Origin: JBIKWN01 sp044376365
Lineage (GTDB): Bacteria > Bdellovibrionota_C > UBA2361 > JBIKWN01
Direction of reading: 5' to 3'
Length of the DNA stretch: 26,437 bases
NCBI GenBank assembly: GCA_044376365.1
Contig: JBILLA010000010.1
Coordinates: 1-26,437, forward strand
Position numbers and translations under genes: made by a program. Within the stretch, counting starts at the first letter, position 1. Every line of letters starts with the position of its first letter. Under the pieces are notes generated by a model. That model was given only the letters and a program-made list of their open reading frames with translations, was not told the DNA's origin and made no database searches. Positions 16,927 to 24,046 of the stretch are shown here, piece after piece.

Positions 16927-17024
16927 GACTTAGGTGGCTCAGGAATGCCGATGGACTCATAAATCCATTCACGCGCGTTCCTGGGATCTCTGTGCCAGTT
17001 TTATCGAGGAAGAGGAGCGTCGGT
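16891..17024 (-). pseudogene. dsbD 3'-end fragment, copy A of a 134-bp direct repeat
   Basis: This segment aligns without gaps to 18682-18815 (constant offset 1791), with 9 differences in 134 bases and the last 48 bases identical. Read on the minus strand it gives the last 44 codons of dsbD before its final Lys-Arg-stop, beginning at the thioredoxin cis-Pro codon (PTLLFLDKTGTEIPGTRV and onward). Six of the nine differences are synonymous in that frame. It is therefore a diverged allele of the dsbD end rather than random drift. The left part (16891-16926) also encodes the C-terminus of the protein kinase on the plus strand. Similarity stops sharply at 17024/17025. Confidence 0.9.
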
Positions 17025-17306
17025 TCCAACAGCAATGATTTCATTTAGTTATGTCAGTCTTAATTCCTCTTTTAAGTACATTGGACCGTCCCTGGGGATC
17101 ATGTTAACCGTAAGCACTGTTATAGCTTATGCTATAGAGTGGGCAATTGTAGTTCCAATTAGTTTTTTATTTCCAAGAAACTTAATATTTTTACGCCATA
17201 TTTTCTCGAAATAAACTACAAATTCGATGGGAAAATTTAGTAATCTATTGATTCTTATAATTATTATATAGACAGATAGAAAAGCGCTTATTTAGAATCG
17301 TTTACT
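17025..17306. other. AT-rich non-coding leader of the collagen-like gene
   Basis: About 280 bases with no supported gene. The stretch from about 17100 to 17306 is clearly richer in A and T than the rest of the window. An 8-base CGTCCCTG near 17086 is found inverted near 18590 at the other end of the insert, which is too short to call a terminal repeat. A promoter for the downstream gene is listed separately. Confidence 0.45.
17269..17298 (+). promoter_or_regulatory. Predicted promoter of the collagen-like gene
   Basis: TAGACA (17269-17274) and TAGAAT (17293-17298) each match five of six sigma70 consensus bases, with an 18-base spacer. The expected start is near 17305, about two bases before the ATG at 17307. 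No ribosome binding site precedes this ATG, so the mRNA is probably leaderless or nearly so. Confidence 0.5.
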
Positions 17307-18509
17307 ATGATAAATGATTCTAGATTGCTTAAGTTCATATCCCCTGTGCTTGTATTAATTTCTGTTGTGACAATTGCACCTTATAATTCACTTGCTGATA
17401 TAATATGTTTAAAGGCAACTTCTAAAAATGGAGCTGTAAAATTTACAAGACGAACTGTTGCATCGAGTAAAAGATGCCCACGTGGCATGACTCAAATTGT
17501 CGATACTTCTACATTAGTAGGACCTCAAGGTCCCGCTGGAACAAGTGGAATCAACGGTACAAATGGTACTAACGGAACCGACGGCGCAGATGGATCTATC
17601 AGAATTTACGGCAACGGTTCTGGAGGTGATGTTACTATCTCTTCTAATACAGCATTAAGTAACGTCAACGTACAATATGAAGATCTTACGATTAACAGTG
17701 GCATAACGCTGACCGTGCCTTCGGGTACAATCATTAGAAGTAATGGGACTGTAACTATAAACGGTGCAATTGCAGTATCTAACGTTGGCAGCGGTGGTAA
17801 CTTAGAATCAAGTAGTTCTAATGGGATTACCTATTACGCAATTACTCAGCCCTCTTTAGGTAATGCGAAACGATCAGCTGGTTTTCCTGAGGTTGGCAGT
17901 AATGCATCAGATCTTTATGGTGGAGTAGGAGGTTTTCCACTTTCAGAAGGTGAAGCAAGAGCAATATTACGACTTCATCCTCGTGGATGTGGGTCTGGAA
18001 CTTCTTCAATGAATGGTGAGGTAGGTGGAGCAGGTGGAGGAAGCTTTACGATATTAGCTAAGAACGGAATTATTGTTTCTGATATTGGTTCTATTAGAGC
18101 ACCAGGTGCTTCATCAGCCAATGGCGGAGGTGGTGGTGCCGGTGGTTTTGTAGTTTTGGCCTCTAGCGGATCTATAGTTAATGGAGGGTTAATTTCTGCG
18201 ATTGGAGGAGACGGTGGTGCTTCTTTTGCGGATTCAGCCGCTGGTGGCGGTGGTGGAGGTGGTGCTGTGCATTTACTTGCTCCCACTATTTCGGCAGGCA
18301 TCATCAGCGTTGCCGCAGGCGCCAGGGGTAGTAGCTCGGTTCCTGTTTCTAAAACCACAAGAAGGGCAGGAGGAGGAGCTGGCGGCGGGTGCGGTGGGCG
18401 CGGTGGAAATGGAAATGATCTTGGAGTTAGCAATCTTCAGGTCACAGGTGCTGCGTCAACCGCTGGATTGACATTACAAACTATAACAGATCCAGTTTCG
18501 CTATTTTAA
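17307..18509 (+). CDS. Exported collagen-like, glycine-rich protein
   Basis: A 400-residue secreted protein of unknown function. A signal peptide covers residues 1-30 (hydrophobic 10-24, likely cleavage after NSLA). A short Cys-containing head (31-70) leads to eight collagen-type Gly-X-Y triplets at 72-95, several of them GTN or GTD, then a beta-rich stretch (97-200). The C-terminal half (about 205-375) is dominated by glycine blocks such as GGGGGAGGF and GGAGGGCGGRGG with alternating hydrophobic residues, as in extended or beta-helical surface proteins. There is no membrane anchor or sorting motif. Codon usage and AT-rich flanks differ from the neighbours, and the gene sits alone between the two 134-bp repeats. 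Roles in surface coating or adhesion are guesses. Confidence 0.8.
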   Translation: MINDSRLLKFISPVLVLISVVTIAPYNSLADIICLKATSKNGAVKFTRRTVASSKRCPRGMTQIVDTSTLVGPQGPAGTSGINGTNGTNGTDGADGSIRIYGNGSGGDVTISSNTALSNVNVQYEDLTINSGITLTVPSGTIIRSNGTVTINGAIAVSNVGSGGNLESSSSNGITYYAITQPSLGNAKRSAGFPEVGSNASDLYGGVGGFPLSEGEARAILRLHPRGCGSGTSSMNGEVGGAGGGSFTILAKNGIIVSDIGSIRAPGASSANGGGGGAGGFVVLASSGSIVNGGLISAIGGDGGASFADSAAGGGGGGGAVHLLAPTISAGIISVAAGARGSSSVPVSKTTRRAGGGAGGGCGGRGGNGNDLGVSNLQVTGAASTAGLTLQTITDPVSLF

Positions 18510-18601
18510 ATGTTAACGTTACTAATTAATTCCAATCAAAAAAATCCAAGAAGGGTTCGAGGGGGTTTGAAGGTAGCCCCGATAAATCAGGGACGACGTT
18601 T

Positions 18602-18673
18602 TTGGTACAGGGTAACTTTTATTGTGATTTAAACTTCTGAAAGTATTAGGTAATCAGAGTTACCTTGTACCAA
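18602..18673. repeat. Long imperfect inverted repeat next to the dsbD stop codon
   Basis: TTGGTACAGGGTAACT (18602-18617) and the reverse complement of 18658-18673 (TTGGTACAAGGTAACT) match at 15 of 16 positions and enclose 40 bases. The right arm ends exactly where the dsbD stop codon begins (18674). A run of five T lies at 18599-18603, in and just before the left arm. It could terminate the convergent collagen-like and dsbD transcripts, or mark the edge of the inserted segment. It lacks the conserved core sequences of integron attC sites. Confidence 0.7.
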
Positions 18674-19918
18674 TCATCTTTTCTGCTGCTGGTATAGGTT
18701 GGCTTGCGTTGCAATAAGACTTAAGTGGCTCAGGAATACCGATGGACTCATAAACCCATTCACGCGTGTTCCTGGGATCTCTGTGCCAGTTTTATCGAGG
18801 AAGAGGAGCGTCGGTATCCCCTGAATCTGAAACTGTTTTGCAAAAGCTGATGAGCGAGCATCGTGCTCACTGAAATCAATTTTGACTGACGATATTTTTT
18901 GTAGAGCAGCCTGTACAGAGGCATCCGTAAACGTTTGCTCTTCAAGCTGTTTGCAGGTAGCACACCATGTCGCATAGGTATCAACAAAGATGATGTCAGC
19001 ATGCTCTGTTTCGAGTGCAGCTTCTATTGAAGCTTGCCATTTGATGCCACCTTGTTGTGAAAGTTTTTGTGGAGCAAAGAGGAACGCATGATAGAGCATC
19101 ACGGTGCTGAGCAGTGCTCCAGCGAGTGTTATCATCGGTTGATGACGGTTAATGCCGTTCCGACCAAAGAGTATACCAAATGCTAAGAGTCCACCAAGAG
19201 CAAGCGGATAGCGATAGAGGCCTATAGTGGTGAATACAGCATCAAGCATCCCCCGATGAAAAAATGAGATGGTGAGCAAAATGCCGATTGCAGTAATAAA
19301 TTTTATCCAGTGGAGCCAGTGACCACTTTTTGGAAGGCGCGAAAGGAGTCCAGAGAAAGTTCCCAATAGCAGAAAGGGGATACTCAAGCCTGCAGCATAG
19401 ATAAAGAGCAGTAGTCCTCCAAGAGTTGGATTTTGATGGCTTGCAGCGATCACCAGGATAGTCGCAAGGATTGGGCCAACACAGGGTGCAGCAATAAGGC
19501 CACTTCCAGCACCCAACGTAAATGCACCTATGTATCCTTGACCACAAATGCGACTCCCGAGCTGTTGCAGTGTAGAGAAGAAGGGCACCCGCATGATCTC
19601 TAACTGAGAGAGCAACATTGTTGTTAGAACAAGTGTAATCCCAGTAACAAACCACTGCGTGCCAAGGTAGGCACCAAAAAAAATACCAGCATGTGCTGCG
19701 AGTAATCCAAGGAGTGTATAGACAATACAAATCCCAAGAGCAAAGCACGCAGAACGTCCAAATTGGTGCGCGCGGGATTCTTCACACGAAGCTGTAAATA
19801 TTGAGATAGTGACAGGAATAAGGGGATAGACGCATGGTGTTACAGCGCTAAGAAGTCCAGCGGCAAAGCACGTTGCTATTTGCACAATGAGGGTTTGATC
19901 GAGAAGTGAGATATCCAC
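18674..19918 (-). CDS. dsbD: Thiol:disulfide interchange protein, DsbD type without the N-terminal domain
   Basis: The protein carries electrons from cytoplasmic thioredoxin across the inner membrane to periplasmic thiol proteins. It has 414 residues from a GTG start at 19918. The CcdA-like membrane part (about 10-280, eight spans likely) has the redox cysteines C29 in TPCVYPLIPVT and C146 in APCVGP. The periplasmic thioredoxin domain (about 295-405) has CATC at 319-322 and the cis-Pro in GIPTLLF (P369). The N-terminal immunoglobulin-like DsbD-alpha domain of the E. coli protein (about 565 residues) is missing. The 3' end forms copy B of the 134-bp repeat. It is preceded by a small gene 21 bases upstream and is probably co-transcribed with it. 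Confidence 0.92.
   Translation of the reverse strand: MDISLLDQTLIVQIATCFAAGLLSAVTPCVYPLIPVTISIFTASCEESRAHQFGRSACFALGICIVYTLLGLLAAHAGIFFGAYLGTQWFVTGITLVLTTMLLSQLEIMRVPFFSTLQQLGSRICGQGYIGAFTLGAGSGLIAAPCVGPILATILVIAASHQNPTLGGLLLFIYAAGLSIPFLLLGTFSGLLSRLPKSGHWLHWIKFITAIGILLTISFFHRGMLDAVFTTIGLYRYPLALGGLLAFGILFGRNGINRHQPMITLAGALLSTVMLYHAFLFAPQKLSQQGGIKWQASIEAALETEHADIIFVDTYATWCATCKQLEEQTFTDASVQAALQKISSVKIDFSEHDARSSAFAKQFQIQGIPTLLFLDKTGTEIPGTRVNGFMSPSVFLSHLSLIATQANLYQQQKR
18682..18815 (-). repeat. Copy B of the 134-bp direct repeat (3' end of the intact dsbD)
   Basis: This is the partner of 16891-17024. It encodes dsbD residues 369-412 in the intact gene. Read on the plus strand in the protein kinase frame it still gives AAGIGWLALQ and a stop at the same place as the kinase stop. 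This suggests the kinase and dsbD genes overlapped tail to tail before the insertion. Confidence 0.9.
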
Positions 19919-19939
19919 AGTTATTGGTCGTGGATGGAA

Positions 19940-20209
19940 TTACTTATCGAATTCTCTACCCATAGTTTGGGTGCCCTGAAGTCGAACAGATTCGTTGAGC
20001 ATTTCAAGCTGTCGCTCAATATCTTCAAGCTCGGCGATAAGGAATGGGGACTGTGCTCCATCTTCCCAAATCTTGACGATGAGGTTGCCATACTGGCTCA
20101 CCGTTGCCTCAAGCGATTCTTTGGTGGTATGAGAAATTGACGGATTGAGCAGGAATTCCTTCCATTCGCGATACCGCTTCTGTTTTGCTGCTAGCTGGGA
20201 AATGTCCAT
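19940..20209 (-). CDS. Small conserved-looking protein of unknown function
   Basis: An 89-residue hydrophilic protein, strongly helical in appearance, with charged and coiled-coil-like stretches (AAKQKRYREWKEFLL near the start and LIAELEDIERQLEMLNESV near the end). There is no signal peptide, membrane span or Cys. The start is ATG 20209, without a well-placed Shine-Dalgarno sequence. It ends 21 bases before dsbD, and the pair probably forms one transcript, but nothing in it hints at thiol chemistry. I do not recognise the family. The coding assignment rests on position, good codon use and the lack of any other candidate over these bases. Confidence 0.65.
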   Translation of the reverse strand: MDISQLAAKQKRYREWKEFLLNPSISHTTKESLEATVSQYGNLIVKIWEDGAQSPFLIAELEDIERQLEMLNESVRLQGTQTMGREFDK

Positions 20210-20264
20210 GATTCTTTGTTTACTACTCCTATTGGGATGAGGTTAAATCTACCATACGAACGAC

Positions 20265-20270
20265 TATAAT
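20265..20270 (+). promoter_or_regulatory. Perfect -10 hexamer (TATAAT) upstream of coaD
   Basis: TATAAT at 20265-20270 matches the consensus fully. The -35 region (GTTAAA at 20242-20247, 17-base spacer) is poor. The start would be near 20277, leaving a leader of about nine bases before the coaD ATG and no Shine-Dalgarno sequence. Confidence 0.5.
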
Positions 20271-20285
20271 CAGTGCAGCCATAGT

Positions 20286-20813
20286 ATGAATTCCAAATCG
20301 CTATCAGACAACTCATCATCAAGCGCAATCTTCCCTGGAAGCTTTGATCCCATGACAAATGGCCACTTTGATATTATAGAACGATCGCTCACTCTCTTTG
20401 ATACTCTGACGATAGCAATCCTAGAAAATTCGCAAAAAGTTCCTCTTTTTTCTGTAGCTGAAAGAATAGCGCTGATTGAAGCGGAATGTCGACGCTTTAA
20501 CGAGAAGAGGGTACGGGTGCAGGTACGTTCTTTCTCTGGGCTCCTTGTTGATTTCGCGAAACATGAGCAGTGCCATATTGTTGTACGAGGACTGAGAGCC
20601 ATTAGCGACTACGATTACGAAGCGCAAATGGCATTGATGAATAAAAGCCTGTATCGAGATCTTGAAACAGTTTTTCTGATTGCTCGCGAAGAGAACTCGT
20701 ATATTAGCTCGAGTATCGTGAAACAAGTTGCCCTGTTGCGTGGTGATATTACAAAGTTTGTGCCGCCAGGTATTAAAGCTGCTATCCTTCAGAAGTTGTC
20801 GCACAGCGCGTAG
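20286..20813 (+). CDS. coaD: Phosphopantetheine adenylyltransferase
   Basis: CoaD catalyses the fourth step of coenzyme A synthesis, joining 4'-phosphopantetheine to AMP. The 175-residue protein carries the nucleotidyltransferase motif FPGSFDPMTNGH at about 15-26, the VVRGLRAISDYDYEAQMALMN block in the centre, and the second ATP-contact motif in YISSSIVKQVA. It is complete. About ten Ser/Asn-rich residues precede the usual start (MNSKSLSDNSSSSA). No nearer in-frame ATG exists, so this extension seems real. It is divergent from the small gene upstream of dsbD and convergent with the cytochrome gene. A bulged stem (20802-20819) surrounds its stop codon but has no T-run. Confidence 0.95.
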   Translation: MNSKSLSDNSSSSAIFPGSFDPMTNGHFDIIERSLTLFDTLTIAILENSQKVPLFSVAERIALIEAECRRFNEKRVRVQVRSFSGLLVDFAKHEQCHIVVRGLRAISDYDYEAQMALMNKSLYRDLETVFLIAREENSYISSSIVKQVALLRGDITKFVPPGIKAAILQKLSHSA

Positions 20814-20879
20814 CGTGTGGTGAGTGATGCTTGCCTAAAGATCTACAATTCAGATAATCCGCTATCCGCAAAGAGCATC

Positions 20880-22229
20880 TCAGAGCGATCTTAAAAATCG
20901 AAGCAGCATGGCTCGATCTGTTTTACGAAGACGCATAAAGCGGCGCTTGCTGCGCTCAGCTTCGCCACCGTGCCAAAGGATCGCTTCTTGAATCGTGCGA
21001 GCGCGTCCATCATGAAGAAACCCAACTCGTCCACCAGAAGCAATATCAAGAGAAAAACCTAGTCCCCATAAAGGCGCCGTTCGCCATTCACTTGCACTTG
21101 CACGAAACATTGGGAGTGAGTCTGCTAAATCAGGACCCATGTCATGCAGCAAAAGATCGGTGAAAGGGTGTATGGTTTGATTATCAAGCTCAGGATCCGT
21201 TGCAGAAGCTGTAACGTGAGTCATCGTATGGCAACCATCACACCCAATTCGCTTAAAAATATTTTTGCCAGTAATAACTGTGGGATCATTTTGATTGCGG
21301 GCAGGAGGAACACCACCAAGTGTTTGGTAGAGGACCGTATTCTCAAAGTCTGAATCTGAGATCTCTTGTTTACCGTCTTTTGTAGGATAAATCTTTGTTC
21401 CAAGCCCCATATCGCTGATAAATGCTACTGCGGTCTGATCAGCAACTGTTGGCGAGGTTGCCTTAAAGCCAAATCGTCCAAGATTTTTGACTGTTGGCTG
21501 ATCTGCTTCAGCAACATATTGAGGCCGCCCTGAAATGCCGTCTTTATTAAGATCGTTTGGATCGCTCAGAGCAAGAATATCTGCTTCGGGAATTGATTCT
21601 AAAAGCCCAGGCCCAATAACTGGTGGAGTAGCTCTGAGCGAACTAAGAATCTGCTCTTTGCGGTATCCTGGTATGCGAAAGCTATATGCTGGTTTACGTA
21701 GTGTATATTTGGTGCCATCGGGAAATGATCCTTGTCGGTACAGCCAAGCGATCTTTATAGCAATCGTTCTTGCATCGTTCGTAACGGTAGAGTGGTCATG
21801 AATCTGATCGCCGATACCAGGAACTGGTTTTGGTGCGCCATTCGGAAGTCGTCCACGAAGCGCAACTTTTACAATTGCTCGACTCAAGTTTAATGCTTCA
21901 GAAAACAGCACTTGCCCTCTGCCATTGTTGACGTGACAGCCAGCGCATGAGTTGTTATTGAACAGAGGCCCAAGCCCACTCTTTGCATTGAACTCACCAT
22001 GAAACATTCCAAAGCCTGTAAGCTGTTTGACTCGTCGAGTCTCGTCTGTGACGTTTGGTGCATTCACTTGAATCGCTGCGCGGCCAGGAAGATAGGAGGT
22101 GAGGGCGCCGCCTAGTTCGGTAATATCTTGCGCAGCAGCGGTTGACCCGTACCAAAAACAGGCGACGCACAGCGCAACTATGTTATAGAAACATAGGCCA
22201 CGCATGGTGCTCACTGGTCTTTTATACAT
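20880..22229 (-). CDS. Exported di-heme c-type cytochrome, DUF1111 (di-heme oxidoreductase) family
   Basis: A periplasmic protein of 449 residues. The signal peptide (KRPVSTMRG, a hydrophobic core, then STAAAQD) ends near residue 34. Two heme-attachment sites are present: CAGCH at 95-99 and CDGCH at 330-334. The C-terminal part has the family-typical LLHDMGPDLAD, EWRTAPLWGLG and FLHDGRARTIQEAILWHGGE segments. The family is related to MauG/di-heme peroxidases; the physiological substrate is usually unknown. I chose ATG 22229 because GGAG lies ten bases upstream. The frame extends 20 codons further to 22289, and an ATG at 22205 is also possible. It stands alone, divergent from ndk. Confidence 0.9.
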   Translation of the reverse strand: MYKRPVSTMRGLCFYNIVALCVACFWYGSTAAAQDITELGGALTSYLPGRAAIQVNAPNVTDETRRVKQLTGFGMFHGEFNAKSGLGPLFNNNSCAGCHVNNGRGQVLFSEALNLSRAIVKVALRGRLPNGAPKPVPGIGDQIHDHSTVTNDARTIAIKIAWLYRQGSFPDGTKYTLRKPAYSFRIPGYRKEQILSSLRATPPVIGPGLLESIPEADILALSDPNDLNKDGISGRPQYVAEADQPTVKNLGRFGFKATSPTVADQTAVAFISDMGLGTKIYPTKDGKQEISDSDFENTVLYQTLGGVPPARNQNDPTVITGKNIFKRIGCDGCHTMTHVTASATDPELDNQTIHPFTDLLLHDMGPDLADSLPMFRASASEWRTAPLWGLGFSLDIASGGRVGFLHDGRARTIQEAILWHGGEAERSKRRFMRLRKTDRAMLLRFLRSL

Positions 22230-22434
22230 AGATCCCTTACTCCAATCGTACCGTCTCTTGCACAGGCCGAGTAGTAAAATGTCACGCATAGTACACTCAT
22301 GAAGAGACGATTATCCTCGGTTTTATAAGGATATGGGCTCTTTTTCGTGCTTTGTTGCATAAGGAGACTGAGTCTCATCGGAAAAAGGTGTAACAAATGC
22401 CGCAACTTACCATTCCTGCCTCTGGGTGCTTAAT

Positions 22435-22463
22435 TTGAGTTACGGGCAACTGCTTGATACAAT
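22435..22463 (+). promoter_or_regulatory. Predicted leaderless promoter of ndk
   Basis: TTGAGT (22435-22440) and TACAAT (22458-22463) are separated by exactly 17 bases. Seven bases beyond the -10 is 22470, the A of the ndk ATG. No ribosome binding site precedes the ATG. This is one of the clearest sigma70-like promoters in the window and predicts an mRNA without a 5' leader. Confidence 0.6.
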
Positions 22464-22469
22464 CGGCTC

Positions 22470-22886
22470 ATGGCACTTGAAAGAACATTATCAATAATTA
22501 AACCCGACGCTACTCAGAAAAACATAATCGGCAAGATCTTCACCCGTTTCGAAGATGCTGGTCTTAAGATTATCGCTACTGAGCTCAAGCATTTAACCAG
22601 TGCAGATGCACAGCAATTTTACGCAGTTCATAAAGAGCGACCATTCTTTGGTGAGCTTTGTGATTACATGACCAGTGGTCCTGTTGTGGTCTCTGTCCTT
22701 GAGGGCGAAAACGCTGTCCTTAAGCACCGTGACCTTATGGGCGCGACTGATCCTAAAAAAGCAGCACCAGGAACTATCCGTGCAGATTTCGCTGATAGCA
22801 TCAGTGCAAATGCTGTTCATGGTTCTGACTCTGTTGAAAATGCGCATGTTGAAATTAGTCAATTTTTCCCGCGCTTGATGAAATGA
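22470..22886 (+). CDS. ndk: Nucleoside diphosphate kinase
   Basis: Ndk keeps nucleoside triphosphate pools balanced by transferring the gamma-phosphate through a phosphohistidine. The 138 residues match the family along the whole length: ERTLSIIKPDATQKNIIGKI at the start, ERPFFGELCDYMTSGPVV, the TDPKKAAPGTIRADF block, and the active-site His in NAVHGSDS. The protein is of normal size and complete. Its stop overlaps the rlmN start (ATGA), so rlmN is probably translated by coupling. Confidence 0.97.
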   Translation: MALERTLSIIKPDATQKNIIGKIFTRFEDAGLKIIATELKHLTSADAQQFYAVHKERPFFGELCDYMTSGPVVVSVLEGENAVLKHRDLMGATDPKKAAPGTIRADFADSISANAVHGSDSVENAHVEISQFFPRLMK

Positions 22887-24040
22887 ACCAGGAACGTCTT
22901 TCGATACTCACCATTGATAACAGTGAGATTCTCGAAAGGCTTCCCGAGGATCCGGCAGCTGTTGTTGCAGCTGCCACTCAAGAAAAAGCATCGTTCTTCG
23001 ATCTTCCTCGCGATGAGCTCACCGCTCTCCTGAAATCAAAATTTAACTCTACCCAGTTTCGAGCAACACAGCTCTTTGAATGGGTGTATCAAAAGCGAGT
23101 ATTTGACTTTGCTCAGATGACTAATCTGGGTAAAGAGTTTAGGGAAGAGCTTCAAGATTATTTTTCATTCCCGCTCGCTAAAATTGTCGATCGTCAAATT
23201 AGTAAAGACGGTACAAGAAAATATTTGTTCCAAGTTGGCAATAAAGATCTTGTTGAAGCGGTCATGATTAAACAGCCAACCCGCATGACTCTGTGCGTGT
23301 CGAGTCAAGTCGGTTGCGGCATGAATTGCCAATTTTGTCGTACGGCGACCATGGGGTTCCGACGGAACCTTTCTACTGGTGAAATTATTCAGCAGGTCAT
23401 GGGTGTTCTTATTGATGCGCAAGAGTTTGGCGATACCTTCAACAATATCGTCTTTATGGGTATGGGGGAGCCACTCCATAACTTTAAGGGTGTTGTGAGT
23501 GCATTGCGTATCTTAACCGATCACAAAGGGCTCGCTATTCCTGCCCGTAAAATTACAGTTTCCACTGTTGGCCTTGTGCCAGCTATCAAAAAATTTGGTG
23601 AAGCGTTCTCGCAGTATGGCGATCTCGCAAACCTAGCTGTTTCTTTGAATTCAACGACCAATGAAGTGCGCTCAGAAGTCATGCCGATCAATAAAAAATT
23701 TCCGATCGAAGAGCTCTTGGCGACGCTCAAAGCATTTCCCCTTAAGGCTCGCAAACGTATTACTATCGAATACGTCATGTTGCATGGCGTGAATGATACC
23801 GAAGCAGACCTCAAGCGTTTGCCAAAATTACTTCGTGGCATCCCTGCAAAAATTAATCTCATTCCATACAATGAAAATGCTGGGCTTGGTTTTAAGTCTC
23901 CACCAGAGCCGCATGTTGCTAATTGGCAAAATTACCTCTCACAGGGAGGCAGCGATGTGACGATTCGTTGGTCAAAGGGTCAGGACATTAAAGCTGCGTG
24001 CGGACAGCTCGCTACTGCGTCAGTCAGGAATGCTGCGTAA
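22883..24040 (+). CDS. rlmN: Dual-specificity rRNA/tRNA adenine C2-methyltransferase
   Basis: RlmN is a radical SAM enzyme that methylates C2 of A2503 in 23S rRNA and A37 in some tRNAs. The 385-residue protein has the CGMNCQFC cluster motif (C145, C149, C152), the FMGMGEPLHNF SAM-binding segment, the VSLNST block and the C-terminal CGQL Cys (C373) that becomes methylated during catalysis. The first ~35 residues are an N-terminal extension before the usual FFDLPRDEL start. The start codon overlaps the ndk stop by four bases. It converges with suhB, with six bases between the coding regions. Confidence 0.96.
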   Translation: MNQERLSILTIDNSEILERLPEDPAAVVAAATQEKASFFDLPRDELTALLKSKFNSTQFRATQLFEWVYQKRVFDFAQMTNLGKEFREELQDYFSFPLAKIVDRQISKDGTRKYLFQVGNKDLVEAVMIKQPTRMTLCVSSQVGCGMNCQFCRTATMGFRRNLSTGEIIQQVMGVLIDAQEFGDTFNNIVFMGMGEPLHNFKGVVSALRILTDHKGLAIPARKITVSTVGLVPAIKKFGEAFSQYGDLANLAVSLNSTTNEVRSEVMPINKKFPIEELLATLKAFPLKARKRITIEYVMLHGVNDTEADLKRLPKLLRGIPAKINLIPYNENAGLGFKSPPEPHVANWQNYLSQGGSDVTIRWSKGQDIKAACGQLATASVRNAA

Positions 24041-24046
24041 GGGCAG

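Larger units (their letters stand above)
17025..18681. mobile_element. Putative inserted segment between the two dsbD-end repeats
   Basis: These 1657 bases lie exactly between the two repeat copies. They hold one gene (the collagen-like protein), an AT-rich upstream region and a long inverted repeat beside dsbD. Codon and base use differ from the neighbours, with more A/T-ending codons and TA-rich spacers. No integrase, transposase or resolvase is encoded, so the segment would have moved by host recombination or with functions supplied elsewhere. That it is an insertion is inferred from the flanking repeats; its mechanism is open. Confidence 0.55.

Noticed and set aside
17975..18433. Minus-strand proline-rich frame opposite the collagen-like gene
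   Set aside because: Pro-rich translation is the expected antisense of Gly codons; no signal or start context supports it.
18602..18673. Integron attC site
   Set aside because: The inverted arms lack the GTTRRRY and RYYYAAC core sites, and no integron integrase is present.
16891..18815. Transposase-made target-site duplication
   Set aside because: At 134 bp and 93% identity the flanking repeat is far longer and more diverged than insertion-sequence target duplications, and no transposase lies inside.
20802..20819. Intrinsic terminator at the coaD stop
   Set aside because: The stem has a bulge, the loop is only three bases, and no T-run follows.
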